Of a DNA stretch of 39,958 bases, positions 16,700-24,788 are shown piece after piece. Numbering within the stretch: the stretch's first letter is position 1; the number at the start of each line of letters is the position of its first letter. The notes beneath the pieces are model-generated. The model had not been told where the DNA came from and made no database searches. It saw nothing but the letters and a program-made list of their open reading frames with translations. The translations under genes were made by a program, and so were the position numbers. Source of the stretch: Mucilaginibacter polytrichastri. Lineage in GTDB: Bacteria; Bacteroidota; Bacteroidia; Sphingobacteriales; Sphingobacteriaceae. The stretch spans positions 1,064,113-1,104,070 of the forward strand of contig NZ_MPPL01000001.1 in the NCBI RefSeq assembly GCF_001911425.1, written 5' to 3'.

Positions 16700-17851
16700 A
16701 TGAAACTAAGATTAGGAATGATCGGCGGTGGACAAGGTGCTTTTATAGGCGCTGTACACCGTATTGCTGCACGTATAGATGATGAATATGAGTTGGTTTG
16801 CGGCGCTTTTAGCAGCGACCCTGTAAAAGCAAAAGCCAGTGGTATAGCTTTAGGTTTGGACGAAAACCGGATCTACGGCTCCTACAAAGAGCTGATTGAA
16901 AAAGAAAAGCAATTGCCCGAAGATGAGCGGGTACAGGTTATCAGCATTGTTACGCCTAACCACGTACACTTCGAGCCCTCCAAAATGGCTTTAGAGAACG
17001 GTTTCCACGTGGTTTTAGATAAACCGATGACTTTCTCATTAGATGAAGCTAAACAATTAAAAGATGTTGTGGCGAGCAGCGGTAAGCTGTTTTGCCTAAC
17101 CCATACCTACACCGGTTACCCCATGGTGAAGGAAGCTAAACAATTGATAAAATCCGGCAAGTTGGGTAAGATCCGCAAGGTGTATGTATCCTATCCGCAG
17201 GGATGGTTAAGTGAATTTTTAGAGGGTGCAGATAATAAGCAAGCCTCGTGGCGCACCGACCCTGGTAAAAGCGGGATTGCTGGTGCCATGGGCGATATTG
17301 GTACCCATGCTTTCAATTTAGCAGAGTATGTTACCGGTTTAAGTGTATCGCACATGTGTGCCGATATTAACATTGTGGTAGAAGGCCGCAAACTGGATGA
17401 CGATGGCGCAGTATTGCTGAAATTTGAAGGTGGGGCAAGCGGTGTTTTAATAGCCACCCAGATAGCAGCCGGCGAAGAAAATAATGTGCGCATCAGCGTT
17501 TCTGGCGAAAAAGGTACTCTAGTGTGGCAACAAGTTGATTGCAATTCATTAGTAGTAAGATGGCCGGATAAACCAGCCGAGATTTACCGCACAGGTGGTG
17601 GTTATACCAGCAGCTTCGCGCAGCATAATACCCGTACACCTGCAGGCCATCCCGAAGGTTACCTGGAAGCGTTTGCCAACCTGTACCGCAACTTTGCTTT
17701 AACTATTAAAGCTGGTATAGAAGGTAAGGATGCGCAGCCGGAATGGCTGGATTACCCCGGAGTAGAAGAAGGCGTGCGCGGTATGGCGTTTACAGAAAAT
17801 GTGATCGCCTCGGGCAAATCGGACCAAAAGTGGACAGTATTTAAAATTTAA
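16700..17851 (+). CDS. Cytosolic Gfo/Idh/MocA family oxidoreductase
   Basis: 383 residues, no signal peptide. The N-terminal Rossmann domain opens MKLRLGMIGGGQGAFIGAVH, with the TPNHVH block (~85-90) and the signature VLDKPMTF (DKP at 107-109) in place of EKP. The substrate domain contains IAGAMGDIGTHAFNLAEY, with the conserved Asp and His of this family. A cytosolic NAD(P)-dependent enzyme in this context is a candidate for reducing an imported 3-keto sugar to the normal sugar, or for the next oxidation step. It is followed nine bases later by the TIM-barrel gene at 17861, so the pair probably forms the intracellular arm of the pathway. The downstream transcript may have its own start, since 267 bases of repeats lie upstream. 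Confidence 0.88.
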   Translation: MKLRLGMIGGGQGAFIGAVHRIAARIDDEYELVCGAFSSDPVKAKASGIALGLDENRIYGSYKELIEKEKQLPEDERVQVISIVTPNHVHFEPSKMALENGFHVVLDKPMTFSLDEAKQLKDVVASSGKLFCLTHTYTGYPMVKEAKQLIKSGKLGKIRKVYVSYPQGWLSEFLEGADNKQASWRTDPGKSGIAGAMGDIGTHAFNLAEYVTGLSVSHMCADINIVVEGRKLDDDGAVLLKFEGGASGVLIATQIAAGEENNVRISVSGEKGTLVWQQVDCNSLVVRWPDKPAEIYRTGGGYTSSFAQHNTRTPAGHPEGYLEAFANLYRNFALTIKAGIEGKDAQPEWLDYPGVEEGVRGMAFTENVIASGKSDQKWTVFKI

Positions 17852-17860
17852 AAATAAAAT

Positions 17861-18913
17861 ATGGTTACCATAAAAGGACCTGCATTATTTATAGCACAAT
17901 TTATTGGCGACAAAGCACCTTTTAATGATCTTAAATCTATCGCGCAATGGGCGGCAGGTTTAGGCTATAAAGGTTTGCAACTGCCAACCGGCGATCCGCG
18001 TTTTATCGATCTGCAAAAAGCTGCCGAAAGCAAAACTTATGCCGATGAGGTAAAAGGAACCGTTGCCGAATTTGGTTTAGAAATCACCGAACTATCAACC
18101 CACACCCAGGGCCAGCTTGTTGCTGTTAACCCGGTTTATGATGATCTGTTTGATGGTTTTGCACCGGCATCACTACACAAAAACCCAAAAGGCCGCCAGG
18201 AATGGGCAGTACAGCAGGTTAAATATGCCGCTAAGGCTTCGCAAAATTTAGGGCTGGCTGCCAGCGTTACCTTTAGCGGTGCATTTGCGTGGCCGTTTAT
18301 GTACCCATGGCCTCAACGCCCTGCAGGTATGGTTGATGCCGCTTTTACAGAACTGGCTAAACGCTGGACACCAATATTGAACTATTATGACGAGCAAGGC
18401 ATTGATCTTTGCTACGAGATTCACCCGGGTGAAGACCTGCATGATGGCATTACTTACGAGATGTTCTTAGAAAAGGTGAACAACCATCCCAGAGCGAATC
18501 TTTTGTATGATCCATCACATTTTGTATTGCAATGCCTGGATTACCTGGAGTATATCGACATCTATCACGAGCGTATTAAAATGTTCCATGTGAAAGATGC
18601 CGAGTTTAACCCAACCGGACGCCAGGGCGTTTACGGCGGCTACCAGAACTGGATTGACCGTGCAGGCCGTTTCCGCTCATTAGGCGATGGTCAGGTTGAC
18701 TTTAAATCCATTTTTAGTAAAATGGCGCAATATGATTTTGCCGGATGGGCCGTACTGGAATGGGAATGTGCTTTAAAACACCCCGAAGACGGTGCACGCG
18801 AAGGTGCTCAATTTATAAAAGACCACATCATACACGTAACCGACCGTGTTTTTGATGATTTTGCAGCATCGGGCATTGATGCTTCATTAAATAATAAGAT
18901 ATTAGGAATCTAA
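17861..18913 (+). CDS. Cytosolic sugar isomerase/epimerase-like TIM barrel
   Basis: 350 residues with no export signal, unlike the other three barrels of the locus. Motifs: LGYKGLQLPTGDPRFIDL (~34-51), CYEIHPGEDLHDG (Glu186), NLLYDPSHFVLQ (Asp217, His220), MFHVKDAEF (His243) and AVLEWECALKHPEDG (Glu300), a full set of metal ligands for the xylose-isomerase-like fold. The spacer GVYGGYQNWIDRAGRFRSLGDGQVDF is characteristic of a subgroup often found beside Gfo/Idh genes. Likely acts on the same intermediate as the neighbouring oxidoreductase (9-base gap). Substrate not readable from sequence. Confidence 0.87.
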   Translation: MVTIKGPALFIAQFIGDKAPFNDLKSIAQWAAGLGYKGLQLPTGDPRFIDLQKAAESKTYADEVKGTVAEFGLEITELSTHTQGQLVAVNPVYDDLFDGFAPASLHKNPKGRQEWAVQQVKYAAKASQNLGLAASVTFSGAFAWPFMYPWPQRPAGMVDAAFTELAKRWTPILNYYDEQGIDLCYEIHPGEDLHDGITYEMFLEKVNNHPRANLLYDPSHFVLQCLDYLEYIDIYHERIKMFHVKDAEFNPTGRQGVYGGYQNWIDRAGRFRSLGDGQVDFKSIFSKMAQYDFAGWAVLEWECALKHPEDGAREGAQFIKDHIIHVTDRVFDDFAASGIDASLNNKILGI

Positions 18914-18932
18914 AACAAACACCCCCACAAAT

Positions 18933-19382
18933 ATGAAGAAGACATTAAGCATTTTATCACTGGCAGCATTTTGTACACTAATGGCTGCTTGTGGCGGCGG
19001 TACCAAATCAGATAAAGTGAGTACCGATACTACTGTAGCTACTAATCAATCTGCTACAGCCCAAAGTTCAGAAGCGGCACAGGATACATCAGTTAAAACA
19101 GGTGCCGAAAAAACAGGTGGCGGTGTTGCCTCCTCATCAAAAGGAGCCGAGCTGATCTCCAAATCAGATTGCTTAAGCTGCCATAAAGAACACGACAAAC
19201 TGGTTGGCCCTGCTTATGCAGATGTGGCTAAAAAGTATACTTCGGCCGATGTTGATAAACTGGCTGATAAGGTAATTAAGGGGGGAGCAGGCAGTTGGGG
19301 CGAAGTGCCAATGAGCGCGCACCCGTCATTATCTGTTGATGATGCTAAAGAAATGGTTAAATACATACTTACTGTTAAATAA
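18933..19382 (+). CDS. Lipoprotein c-type cytochrome
   Basis: 149 residues. A lipoprotein signal peptide ends at LMAAC (Cys20), then comes a flexible Ser/Thr/Ala/Gly-rich linker (~21-70), then one class I cytochrome c domain with CLSCH (80-84) binding haem and Met127 (EVPMSAHP) as the likely sixth ligand. The linker would let the haem domain reach away from the membrane. Its place within the locus, 19 bases after one gene and 8 before the next, makes it the probable electron acceptor for the Fe-S-containing GMC dehydrogenases, passing electrons on to the respiratory chain. Single-haem periplasmic cytochromes of this size are otherwise general carriers. Confidence 0.9.
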   Translation: MKKTLSILSLAAFCTLMAACGGGTKSDKVSTDTTVATNQSATAQSSEAAQDTSVKTGAEKTGGGVASSSKGAELISKSDCLSCHKEHDKLVGPAYADVAKKYTSADVDKLADKVIKGGAGSWGEVPMSAHPSLSVDDAKEMVKYILTVK

Positions 19383-19390
19383 AAAGCATC

Positions 19391-20659
19391 ATGAATGCAG
19401 CAACCAAAGTAAAGTTATCGGTCATGATGTTCCTGGAGTTTTTTATCTGGGGCGCGTGGTTTGTAACGTTAGGTACTTATTTAGATAAAACGCTACATGC
19501 CAACGGCGCACAATCGGGATCGGTTTTTTCTACCCAATCCTGGGGGGCCATCATTGCACCATTTATTATTGGTTTAATTGCTGATAAATATTTTAATGCC
19601 GAAAAAATATTGGGCGTATTACATATTATTGGCGCAGTTTTAATGTATAAACTGTATACAGCTCCGGATGTGTCTGTATTTTATCCTTATGTATTAGGCT
19701 ATATGGTTATCTATATGCCAACCTTAGCTCTTGTAAATTCTGTTTCATTTAACCAAATGGTCGACCCTGAAAAAGAGTTCTCGAGTATCCGTGTTTGGGG
19801 AACGATTGGTTGGATTGTAGCAGGATTAGCAATTAGTTATTTGTTTCATTGGGATTCTGCAGACGGTGTTAACCAGGGATTTTTGAAAAATACATTCTTA
19901 ATGGCAGGTATAGCTTCTGTTATATTAGGCTTATTTAGCTTTACTCTACCGGCTACGCCTCCAAAAAAGGTTACTGGCGAAAAAGTAAGTGTATCTCAGT
20001 TGCTCGGATTTGAAGCCTTTAAATTATTGAAGGATAAAAATTTCGCTGTATTTTTCGTGGCATCAATTTTAATTTGCATTCCGTTAGCATTTTATTATCA
20101 AAATGCCAATAGCTTTCTTACTGATATTAAGGTAGATAATCCTACAGGAAAAATGACCATAGGTCAGGCTTCTGAAGTATTGTTCCTACTTTGCCTGCCT
20201 ATCTTCTTTAAGAAATTTGGTTTTAAATGGACCATATTAGTAGGTATGTTAGCTTGGGCGGTACGGTATTCCTTCTTTGCTTTTGGCAATTCTGGCAATT
20301 TGAGCTTTTTATTAATATTAGGTATTGCGTTGCATGGTGTATGTTATGATTTCTTTTTTGTTTCGGGCCAAATTTACACAGACTCAAAAGCCGGAGAACG
20401 TTATAAGAGTGCAGCGCAAGGCATGATCACATTAGCAACTTATGGTGTAGGCATGTTAATTGGTTTTAAAATTGCCGGTATCATATCTGATACCTATAAC
20501 ACGTCAGCGGGTCATGATTGGAAAATGATTTGGTTGATACCTGCTGGTATCGCTGCCGTGGTAATGGTATTGTTTTTATTGCTGTTTCGCGATAAAAATA
20601 ACACTACTAGTCCTGGATTGGATTTGGACAATTCGAAAGATGTGCGTCTCGAAGTATAG
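19391..20659 (+). CDS. MFS permease of the nucleoside:H+ symporter (NHS/NupG-like) family
   Basis: 422 residues with about 12 membrane segments. The N-terminus VMMFLEFFIWGAWFVTLGTY, followed by WGAIIAPFIIGLIADKYFNA and SSIRVWGTIGWIVAGL, matches the NHS family named after NupG. Within this locus the likely cargo is the keto sugar or glycoside rather than a nucleoside; such permeases recur beside Gfo/Idh and TIM-barrel genes in Bacteroidota. It would connect the periplasmic and cytosolic enzymes. The coding sequence looks richer in A/T than its neighbours by eye, part of which is normal for a membrane protein. Confidence 0.88.
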   Translation: MNAATKVKLSVMMFLEFFIWGAWFVTLGTYLDKTLHANGAQSGSVFSTQSWGAIIAPFIIGLIADKYFNAEKILGVLHIIGAVLMYKLYTAPDVSVFYPYVLGYMVIYMPTLALVNSVSFNQMVDPEKEFSSIRVWGTIGWIVAGLAISYLFHWDSADGVNQGFLKNTFLMAGIASVILGLFSFTLPATPPKKVTGEKVSVSQLLGFEAFKLLKDKNFAVFFVASILICIPLAFYYQNANSFLTDIKVDNPTGKMTIGQASEVLFLLCLPIFFKKFGFKWTILVGMLAWAVRYSFFAFGNSGNLSFLLILGIALHGVCYDFFFVSGQIYTDSKAGERYKSAAQGMITLATYGVGMLIGFKIAGIISDTYNTSAGHDWKMIWLIPAGIAAVVMVLFLLLFRDKNNTTSPGLDLDNSKDVRLEV

Positions 20660-20695
20660 TTAAACTAACCATTAAAAAATCACTCTAAAACAAAA

Positions 20696-21580
20696 ATGGA
20701 ACACAACCGAAGATCAGTTATTAAAAATATACTGGCAGGTACAGCCGCCCTTTCGGTAACGGGTGTATTATCTACTTTTAAAGCAGAGGCAGCAGCTATG
20801 GACCAACATGCACCCTTAAAAGGAAATATTAACCATTCGGCTTGCCGCTGGTGTTATAATGATATTCCGTTAGATGACCTTTGTAAAAATGCTAAGGAGA
20901 TAGGTTTAAAAGGCATAGACCTGGTTGGGCCAAAAGAATGGCCTGTTTTAAAAAAATATGGCTTGTATTCGCCCATGTGCAATGGTGCCGAAATTAACCT
21001 GACGGATGGTTTTGGCGACAAGCAATTTCACGAGCAATTGATTAAGAATTATACAGCAATGATTCCGCTGGTGGCCGAAGCCGGTTACACTAACCTGATC
21101 TGTTTTAGCGGCAGCCGTCGCGGTAAAACGGATGAGGAAGGATGGAACAACTGTGTGGCAGGCTTAAAGCAATTAATGCCGCTTGCCGAAAAGCACAAAG
21201 TAGTTTTAGTGATGGAACTGCTGAACAGCAAAGTAAACCACAAAGATTACCAATGCGACCGTACCTGGTGGGGAGCAGAGCTATGCAAAAGGCTGGGTTC
21301 TGAGCACTTTAAACTGCTGTATGATATTTACCACATGCAAATTGATGAGGGCGACGTTATCCACAATATTAATGAGTTTCACCCGTATATAGCCCACTAC
21401 CACACAGGTGGTGTACCGGGGCGTAATGAGATAGATGATACCCAGGAACTTTATTACCCGGCCATTATGAAAGCCATTGTAGCTACCGGCTTTAAGGGGT
21501 ATGTAGCGCAGGAGTTTATCCCTAAAAATCCGGATAAGATGGCTTCGTTGCGTAAGGCTATCAGCATTTGCGATGTGTAA
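20696..21580 (+). CDS. Tat-exported hydroxypyruvate isomerase-like TIM barrel
   Basis: 294 residues with the Tat motif NRRSVIK (4-10), hydrophobic region and AEA cleavage site (~30-32). The mature part resembles the Hyi-type barrel: CRWCYNDIPLDDLCKNAKEI, VVLVMELLNSKVNHKDYQ, LLYDIYHMQIDEGD, IAHYHTGGVPGRNE and YVAQEFIP. Glu, Asp, His and Glu of these blocks correspond to the metal and catalytic residues of the family. True hydroxypyruvate isomerase is cytosolic, so an exported version in this context more likely handles a keto-sugar intermediate. A name of 'hydroxypyruvate isomerase' should be read as fold similarity. Confidence 0.88.
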   Translation: MEHNRRSVIKNILAGTAALSVTGVLSTFKAEAAAMDQHAPLKGNINHSACRWCYNDIPLDDLCKNAKEIGLKGIDLVGPKEWPVLKKYGLYSPMCNGAEINLTDGFGDKQFHEQLIKNYTAMIPLVAEAGYTNLICFSGSRRGKTDEEGWNNCVAGLKQLMPLAEKHKVVLVMELLNSKVNHKDYQCDRTWWGAELCKRLGSEHFKLLYDIYHMQIDEGDVIHNINEFHPYIAHYHTGGVPGRNEIDDTQELYYPAIMKAIVATGFKGYVAQEFIPKNPDKMASLRKAISICDV

Positions 21581-21625
21581 TAGTCGAACCAATTTAACTC
21601 AATTATAAACTAAAAATACATCGAC

Positions 21626-22489
21626 ATGACTACCAGAAGAGCATTTTTAACCCAGGCAGGCTTGTTTGCTACAGGCGCTTTATTGATGCCCAAGTTAACA
21701 TCTGCAAAAATAGAAGGCAAAGTAGGCTTACAGCTTTACAGCCTGCGCGAGCAGTTACCCAAAGACCCGAAAGGAGTTATTGCCAAAATTGCCCAAGCCG
21801 GTTATAAAGAAGTTGAAACGTATGGCTATAGCAAAGAGCATGGCTTTTTTGGCCTAAGCGCGCAAGAATTTGGCAAGTTATTAAAGGCTAATGGCCTTAC
21901 TACACCAAGTGGCCATTACAATATGGATAGTTTGTTTGCCGAAGGTAAATTTGGCGAGTTGGATGAGGCTATTGAAGCTGCGCAGCTTACCGGTCAGCAA
22001 TATGTAACCATCCCATACCTTAATGAGAAATTTAGAAAAACAGCTGCTGATCTGAAAGCCGTTGCTGCCAAAGTTAATTTGGCTGCAGAGCGTGCCAAAA
22101 GAGCGGGCTTAAAAGTAGCTTATCATAACCACGATTTTGAATTTGCAAATATAGAAGGTACCTCATTATATGAAGTGTTGGCTAAAGAGACCACTATTGC
22201 ATTAGAGATGGACCTATACTGGGCTGTACGATCTAATCAAGACCCGATTAAATGGTTTGAGAAATACCCGGGGCGTTTCCGCATGGTACACGTAAAGGAC
22301 ATGGACAAAGCCGAGCCCGAATTAAATACCGAAGTAGGTAAAGGTTCTATCGATTTCAAAAAGATTTTTGCCAAGGCAAAGCTGGCCGGCATCAAGCATT
22401 ACATTGTTGAACAAGAGAACTTCAAGATAGACCCATACTTAAGTATTACCGAGAGCAGTAAGTATTTAAGAAACGTATTGTTAGCTTAA
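21626..22489 (+). CDS. Tat-exported sugar phosphate isomerase/epimerase-like TIM barrel (paralogue of the 9209 protein)
   Basis: 287 residues with a Tat motif TRRAFLT (3-9) and hydrophobic AGLFATGALLMP. The barrel motifs are GLQLYSLREQLP (34-45), VAYHNHDFEF (164-173), ALEMDLYW (192-199), MVHVKDMD (220-227) and YIVEQENF. These align block by block with the protein at 9209 (GLQLYSVREA, GYHNHNFEF, LLHVKDE, MIEQES), so the two are paralogues at opposite ends of the locus. It lies 10 bases upstream of the DUF1080 gene, a pairing expected if one enzyme makes the substrate of the other (lyase then hydratase/hydrolase). That order is inference. Confidence 0.89.
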   Translation: MTTRRAFLTQAGLFATGALLMPKLTSAKIEGKVGLQLYSLREQLPKDPKGVIAKIAQAGYKEVETYGYSKEHGFFGLSAQEFGKLLKANGLTTPSGHYNMDSLFAEGKFGELDEAIEAAQLTGQQYVTIPYLNEKFRKTAADLKAVAAKVNLAAERAKRAGLKVAYHNHDFEFANIEGTSLYEVLAKETTIALEMDLYWAVRSNQDPIKWFEKYPGRFRMVHVKDMDKAEPELNTEVGKGSIDFKKIFAKAKLAGIKHYIVEQENFKIDPYLSITESSKYLRNVLLA

Positions 22490-22499
22490 TTGTATTATT

Positions 22500-23282
22500 A
22501 TGAACAAAGCAAAATTAGTATTAACCGCATTATTAGCAGGAGGTTTTTACATGGCAGAAGCACAGCAAACTGCTAAACCAGAGGACACCGAAATTTATAC
22601 ACCCGTACCTCCAAAGGTAACGCCGGGTAAACTGGAATATAAAGGTGCACCATCTGACGCAATCGTTTTATTTGATGGTAAAAACCTGGATGCGTGGAAA
22701 TCTGTAGATACGGACGGACCAGCATTATGGACTGTTGGCGACGGTATAATAACCGTTAAAAAAGGAACAGGCAATATTGAAACCAAACAAAAGTTTAACA
22801 ATTACCAGTTACACATTGAGTGGCGCGTACCTGCAAACATTACCGGTACCGGCCAGGCGCGTGGCAATAGCGGTGTGTTTTTAGCTTCAATAGGTAAAGG
22901 TGATGCCGGTTACGAACTACAGGTGTTGGACAATTATGATAACAAAACTTATACTAACGGTATGGCCGGCAGTATCTACAAACAGTTTGTCCCGCTAGCT
23001 AACCCATCACTTAAACCAGGGGAGTGGCAAGCATATGATGTGATATGGACTGCGCCTGTTTTTAATGAAGACGGCACTGTAAAATCACCTGCACGGGTAA
23101 CTGTGCTATTTAACGGTGTATTGGTTGAAAACAATGTGAGCCTGCTGGGCCCAACTCAATACATTGGCAAGCCAAGTTACAGTGTTAAACATGGTGCTTC
23201 GCCTATTAAACTGCAAGCCCACGGCGATAAAAGCGAACCGGTTAGCTACCGCAACATTTGGGTAAGGGAAGTGGGTAATTAG
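22500..23282 (+). CDS. Secreted 3-keto-disaccharide hydrolase domain protein (DUF1080)
   Basis: 260 residues with a Sec signal peptide (to ~21, MAEAQ). The mature protein is a single DUF1080/3keto-disac_hyd jelly roll: IVLFDGKNLDAW (~55-66), LHIEWRVP (~102-109), GNSGVFL (~122-128), YELQVLDNYDN (~138-148) and the C-terminal IKLQAHGDKSEPVSYRNIWV. This family has been linked to cleavage or hydration of 3-keto-glycoside intermediates in Bacteroides and other bacteria, which makes it the strongest single marker for the pathway proposed for the locus. Last gene of the unit, followed by a strong terminator. Confidence 0.92.
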   Translation: MNKAKLVLTALLAGGFYMAEAQQTAKPEDTEIYTPVPPKVTPGKLEYKGAPSDAIVLFDGKNLDAWKSVDTDGPALWTVGDGIITVKKGTGNIETKQKFNNYQLHIEWRVPANITGTGQARGNSGVFLASIGKGDAGYELQVLDNYDNKTYTNGMAGSIYKQFVPLANPSLKPGEWQAYDVIWTAPVFNEDGTVKSPARVTVLFNGVLVENNVSLLGPTQYIGKPSYSVKHGASPIKLQAHGDKSEPVSYRNIWVREVGN

Positions 23283-23307
23283 AATCGAGAATCAATAAAC
23301 AAGATAT

Positions 23308-23336
23308 AAAGGCGAACAGTAATGTTTGCCTTTTTT
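23308..23336 (+). terminator. Rho-independent-type terminator of the 3-keto-glycoside locus
   Basis: GGCGAAC (23311-23317), loop AGTAAT, GTTTGCC (23324-23330), then six T. One G-U pair in a 7-bp stem. It lies 26 bases after the stop of the DUF1080 gene. Confidence 0.8.
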
Positions 23337-23440
23337 ATTTCAACTGCATCCCGTCTTTGTCTTGTTTCCTGTATCTCTTTCTCACTATTACTTCATAACT
23401 ATTCCGTTATTTTGATACTTTTAAGTATTTAAATCCCCCT

Positions 23441-24715
23441 ATGAAATATTATTTGTTCTTAATTTTAGGATTGGCGTGTAGCAGATTGGCTTATAGCCAG
23501 GTTGATACCGCCCAAAAAGTTGACGCTGCTACCCGAAACAGCGCTGTACAACAACAGAAACCTTATGTGATCATGATTTCGATAGACGGTTTTAGGTATG
23601 ATTATGCAGAAAAACATCATGCGGTGCATTTAAAACAATTGGGAGCAGGTGGTGTGCATGCAGAATCGATGATCCCTTCATATCCTTCGCTAACATTTCC
23701 TAATCATTATTCGTTGGTGACCGGTTTATATCCAGCGCACCACGGGCTGGTTCAGAACTATTTTTACGACCGTAATTTCAAATCATTATATTCTTACAAA
23801 TCAAAAACTGCTACCGAAGGCAAGTGGTATGGTGGTACGCCCATATGGCTGTTGGCCGAGCGCCAAAAAATGCTTTCTGCCAGTTTTTATTGGGTAGGGT
23901 CGGAGGCTGATATCCAGGGGAAGTATCCAACCTATTATTATAAATACAACGAGCAGATCGGCATTCATGACCGGATCCAAACGGTGGTAAACTGGTTGGA
24001 ACAACCGGCGGACCGCCGCCCGCACCTGATTACTTTCTATTTTCCGGAGGTAGATCACCAGGGTCATAAATTTGGGCCGGATGCACAGGAAACCGATAAG
24101 GCGGTTCACTTTGTTGATTCTGCTATTTATGAGTTGACCAAAGCTGTTAAAGCAACTGGATTGAAGGTTAACTATGTAATCGTATCAGACCACGGGATGA
24201 CTAACATTGATCGTGAACATAGCCCTGTTACACCAGCTATTGCATTAGATACTGCCAAATTTATTAAGGCTGATGAGGGCGTACTGATGCACCTGTATGC
24301 CAAAAATCCTGATGATATTCAATCGGCCTACGCCGAAATTAAGGCACAGGCAAAAGATTATCAAGTTTATCTGCGCGATAGCTTACCCGCTAAATGGCAT
24401 TACAGTGCCAAAGACGACTGGCACAACCGTATTGGCGATATTGTGCTGGTACCTAACTGGCCAAAATCATTCAATACAACGCACCGTAAATTAGACCCCG
24501 GCGCACATGGCTACGACCCCTACACGGTAAAGGACATGCATGCCATTTTTTATGCCTGGGGGCCAAACTTCAAAAAGCGCTTAACTATTCCGGCTTTTCA
24601 AAATGTAGATATTTACCCGATGATAGCCCAGTTATTAAACTTGACTTATAATGATAAGATTGACGGCACTAAAGAATTAGCAGATAAGGTGTTGATTAAA
24701 AAGAAAAAGAAGTAA
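23441..24715 (+). CDS. Secreted nucleotide pyrophosphatase/phosphodiesterase-like enzyme (alkaline phosphatase superfamily)
   Basis: 424 residues with a signal peptide (1-~19, RLAYSQ). The core is of the NPP type: VIMISIDGFRYDYAEKHH (metal Asp49), SYPSLTFPNHYSLVTGLYP with nucleophile Thr85, HGLVQNYFYD, FPEVDHQGHKFGPD and VIVSDHGMTNI, the metal-binding Asp/His pairs of the superfamily. NPPs cleave phosphodiester or pyrophosphate bonds of nucleotides, or of lysophospholipids. A periplasmic scavenging role is likely. It lies after the terminator, so it is probably a separate transcript. The C-terminus is Lys-rich (KKKKK). Confidence 0.92.
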   Translation: MKYYLFLILGLACSRLAYSQVDTAQKVDAATRNSAVQQQKPYVIMISIDGFRYDYAEKHHAVHLKQLGAGGVHAESMIPSYPSLTFPNHYSLVTGLYPAHHGLVQNYFYDRNFKSLYSYKSKTATEGKWYGGTPIWLLAERQKMLSASFYWVGSEADIQGKYPTYYYKYNEQIGIHDRIQTVVNWLEQPADRRPHLITFYFPEVDHQGHKFGPDAQETDKAVHFVDSAIYELTKAVKATGLKVNYVIVSDHGMTNIDREHSPVTPAIALDTAKFIKADEGVLMHLYAKNPDDIQSAYAEIKAQAKDYQVYLRDSLPAKWHYSAKDDWHNRIGDIVLVPNWPKSFNTTHRKLDPGAHGYDPYTVKDMHAIFYAWGPNFKKRLTIPAFQNVDIYPMIAQLLNLTYNDKIDGTKELADKVLIKKKKK

Positions 24716-24727
24716 TCTCACTTTTGT

Positions 24728-24771
24728 AAACAGGGAAGCGCTCCGATAAATATCAGAGGGCTTCTCTGTTT
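24728..24771. terminator. Bidirectional terminator between convergent genes
   Basis: AAACAGGGAAGCGCTC (24728-24743) pairs with GAGGGCTTCTCTGTTT (24756-24771): a 16-bp stem with one G-U and one mismatch, and a 12-base loop. A/T runs flank both sides. It lies between the stops of the NPP gene (+) and the carboxypeptidase gene (-). Confidence 0.8.
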
Positions 24772-24788
24772 GGTGATAGTATTTACGC

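Noticed and set aside
20696..21580. True hydroxypyruvate isomerase of glyoxylate metabolism
   Set aside because: The Tat signal and the glycoside-locus context argue against a cytosolic glyoxylate role; only the fold is shared.
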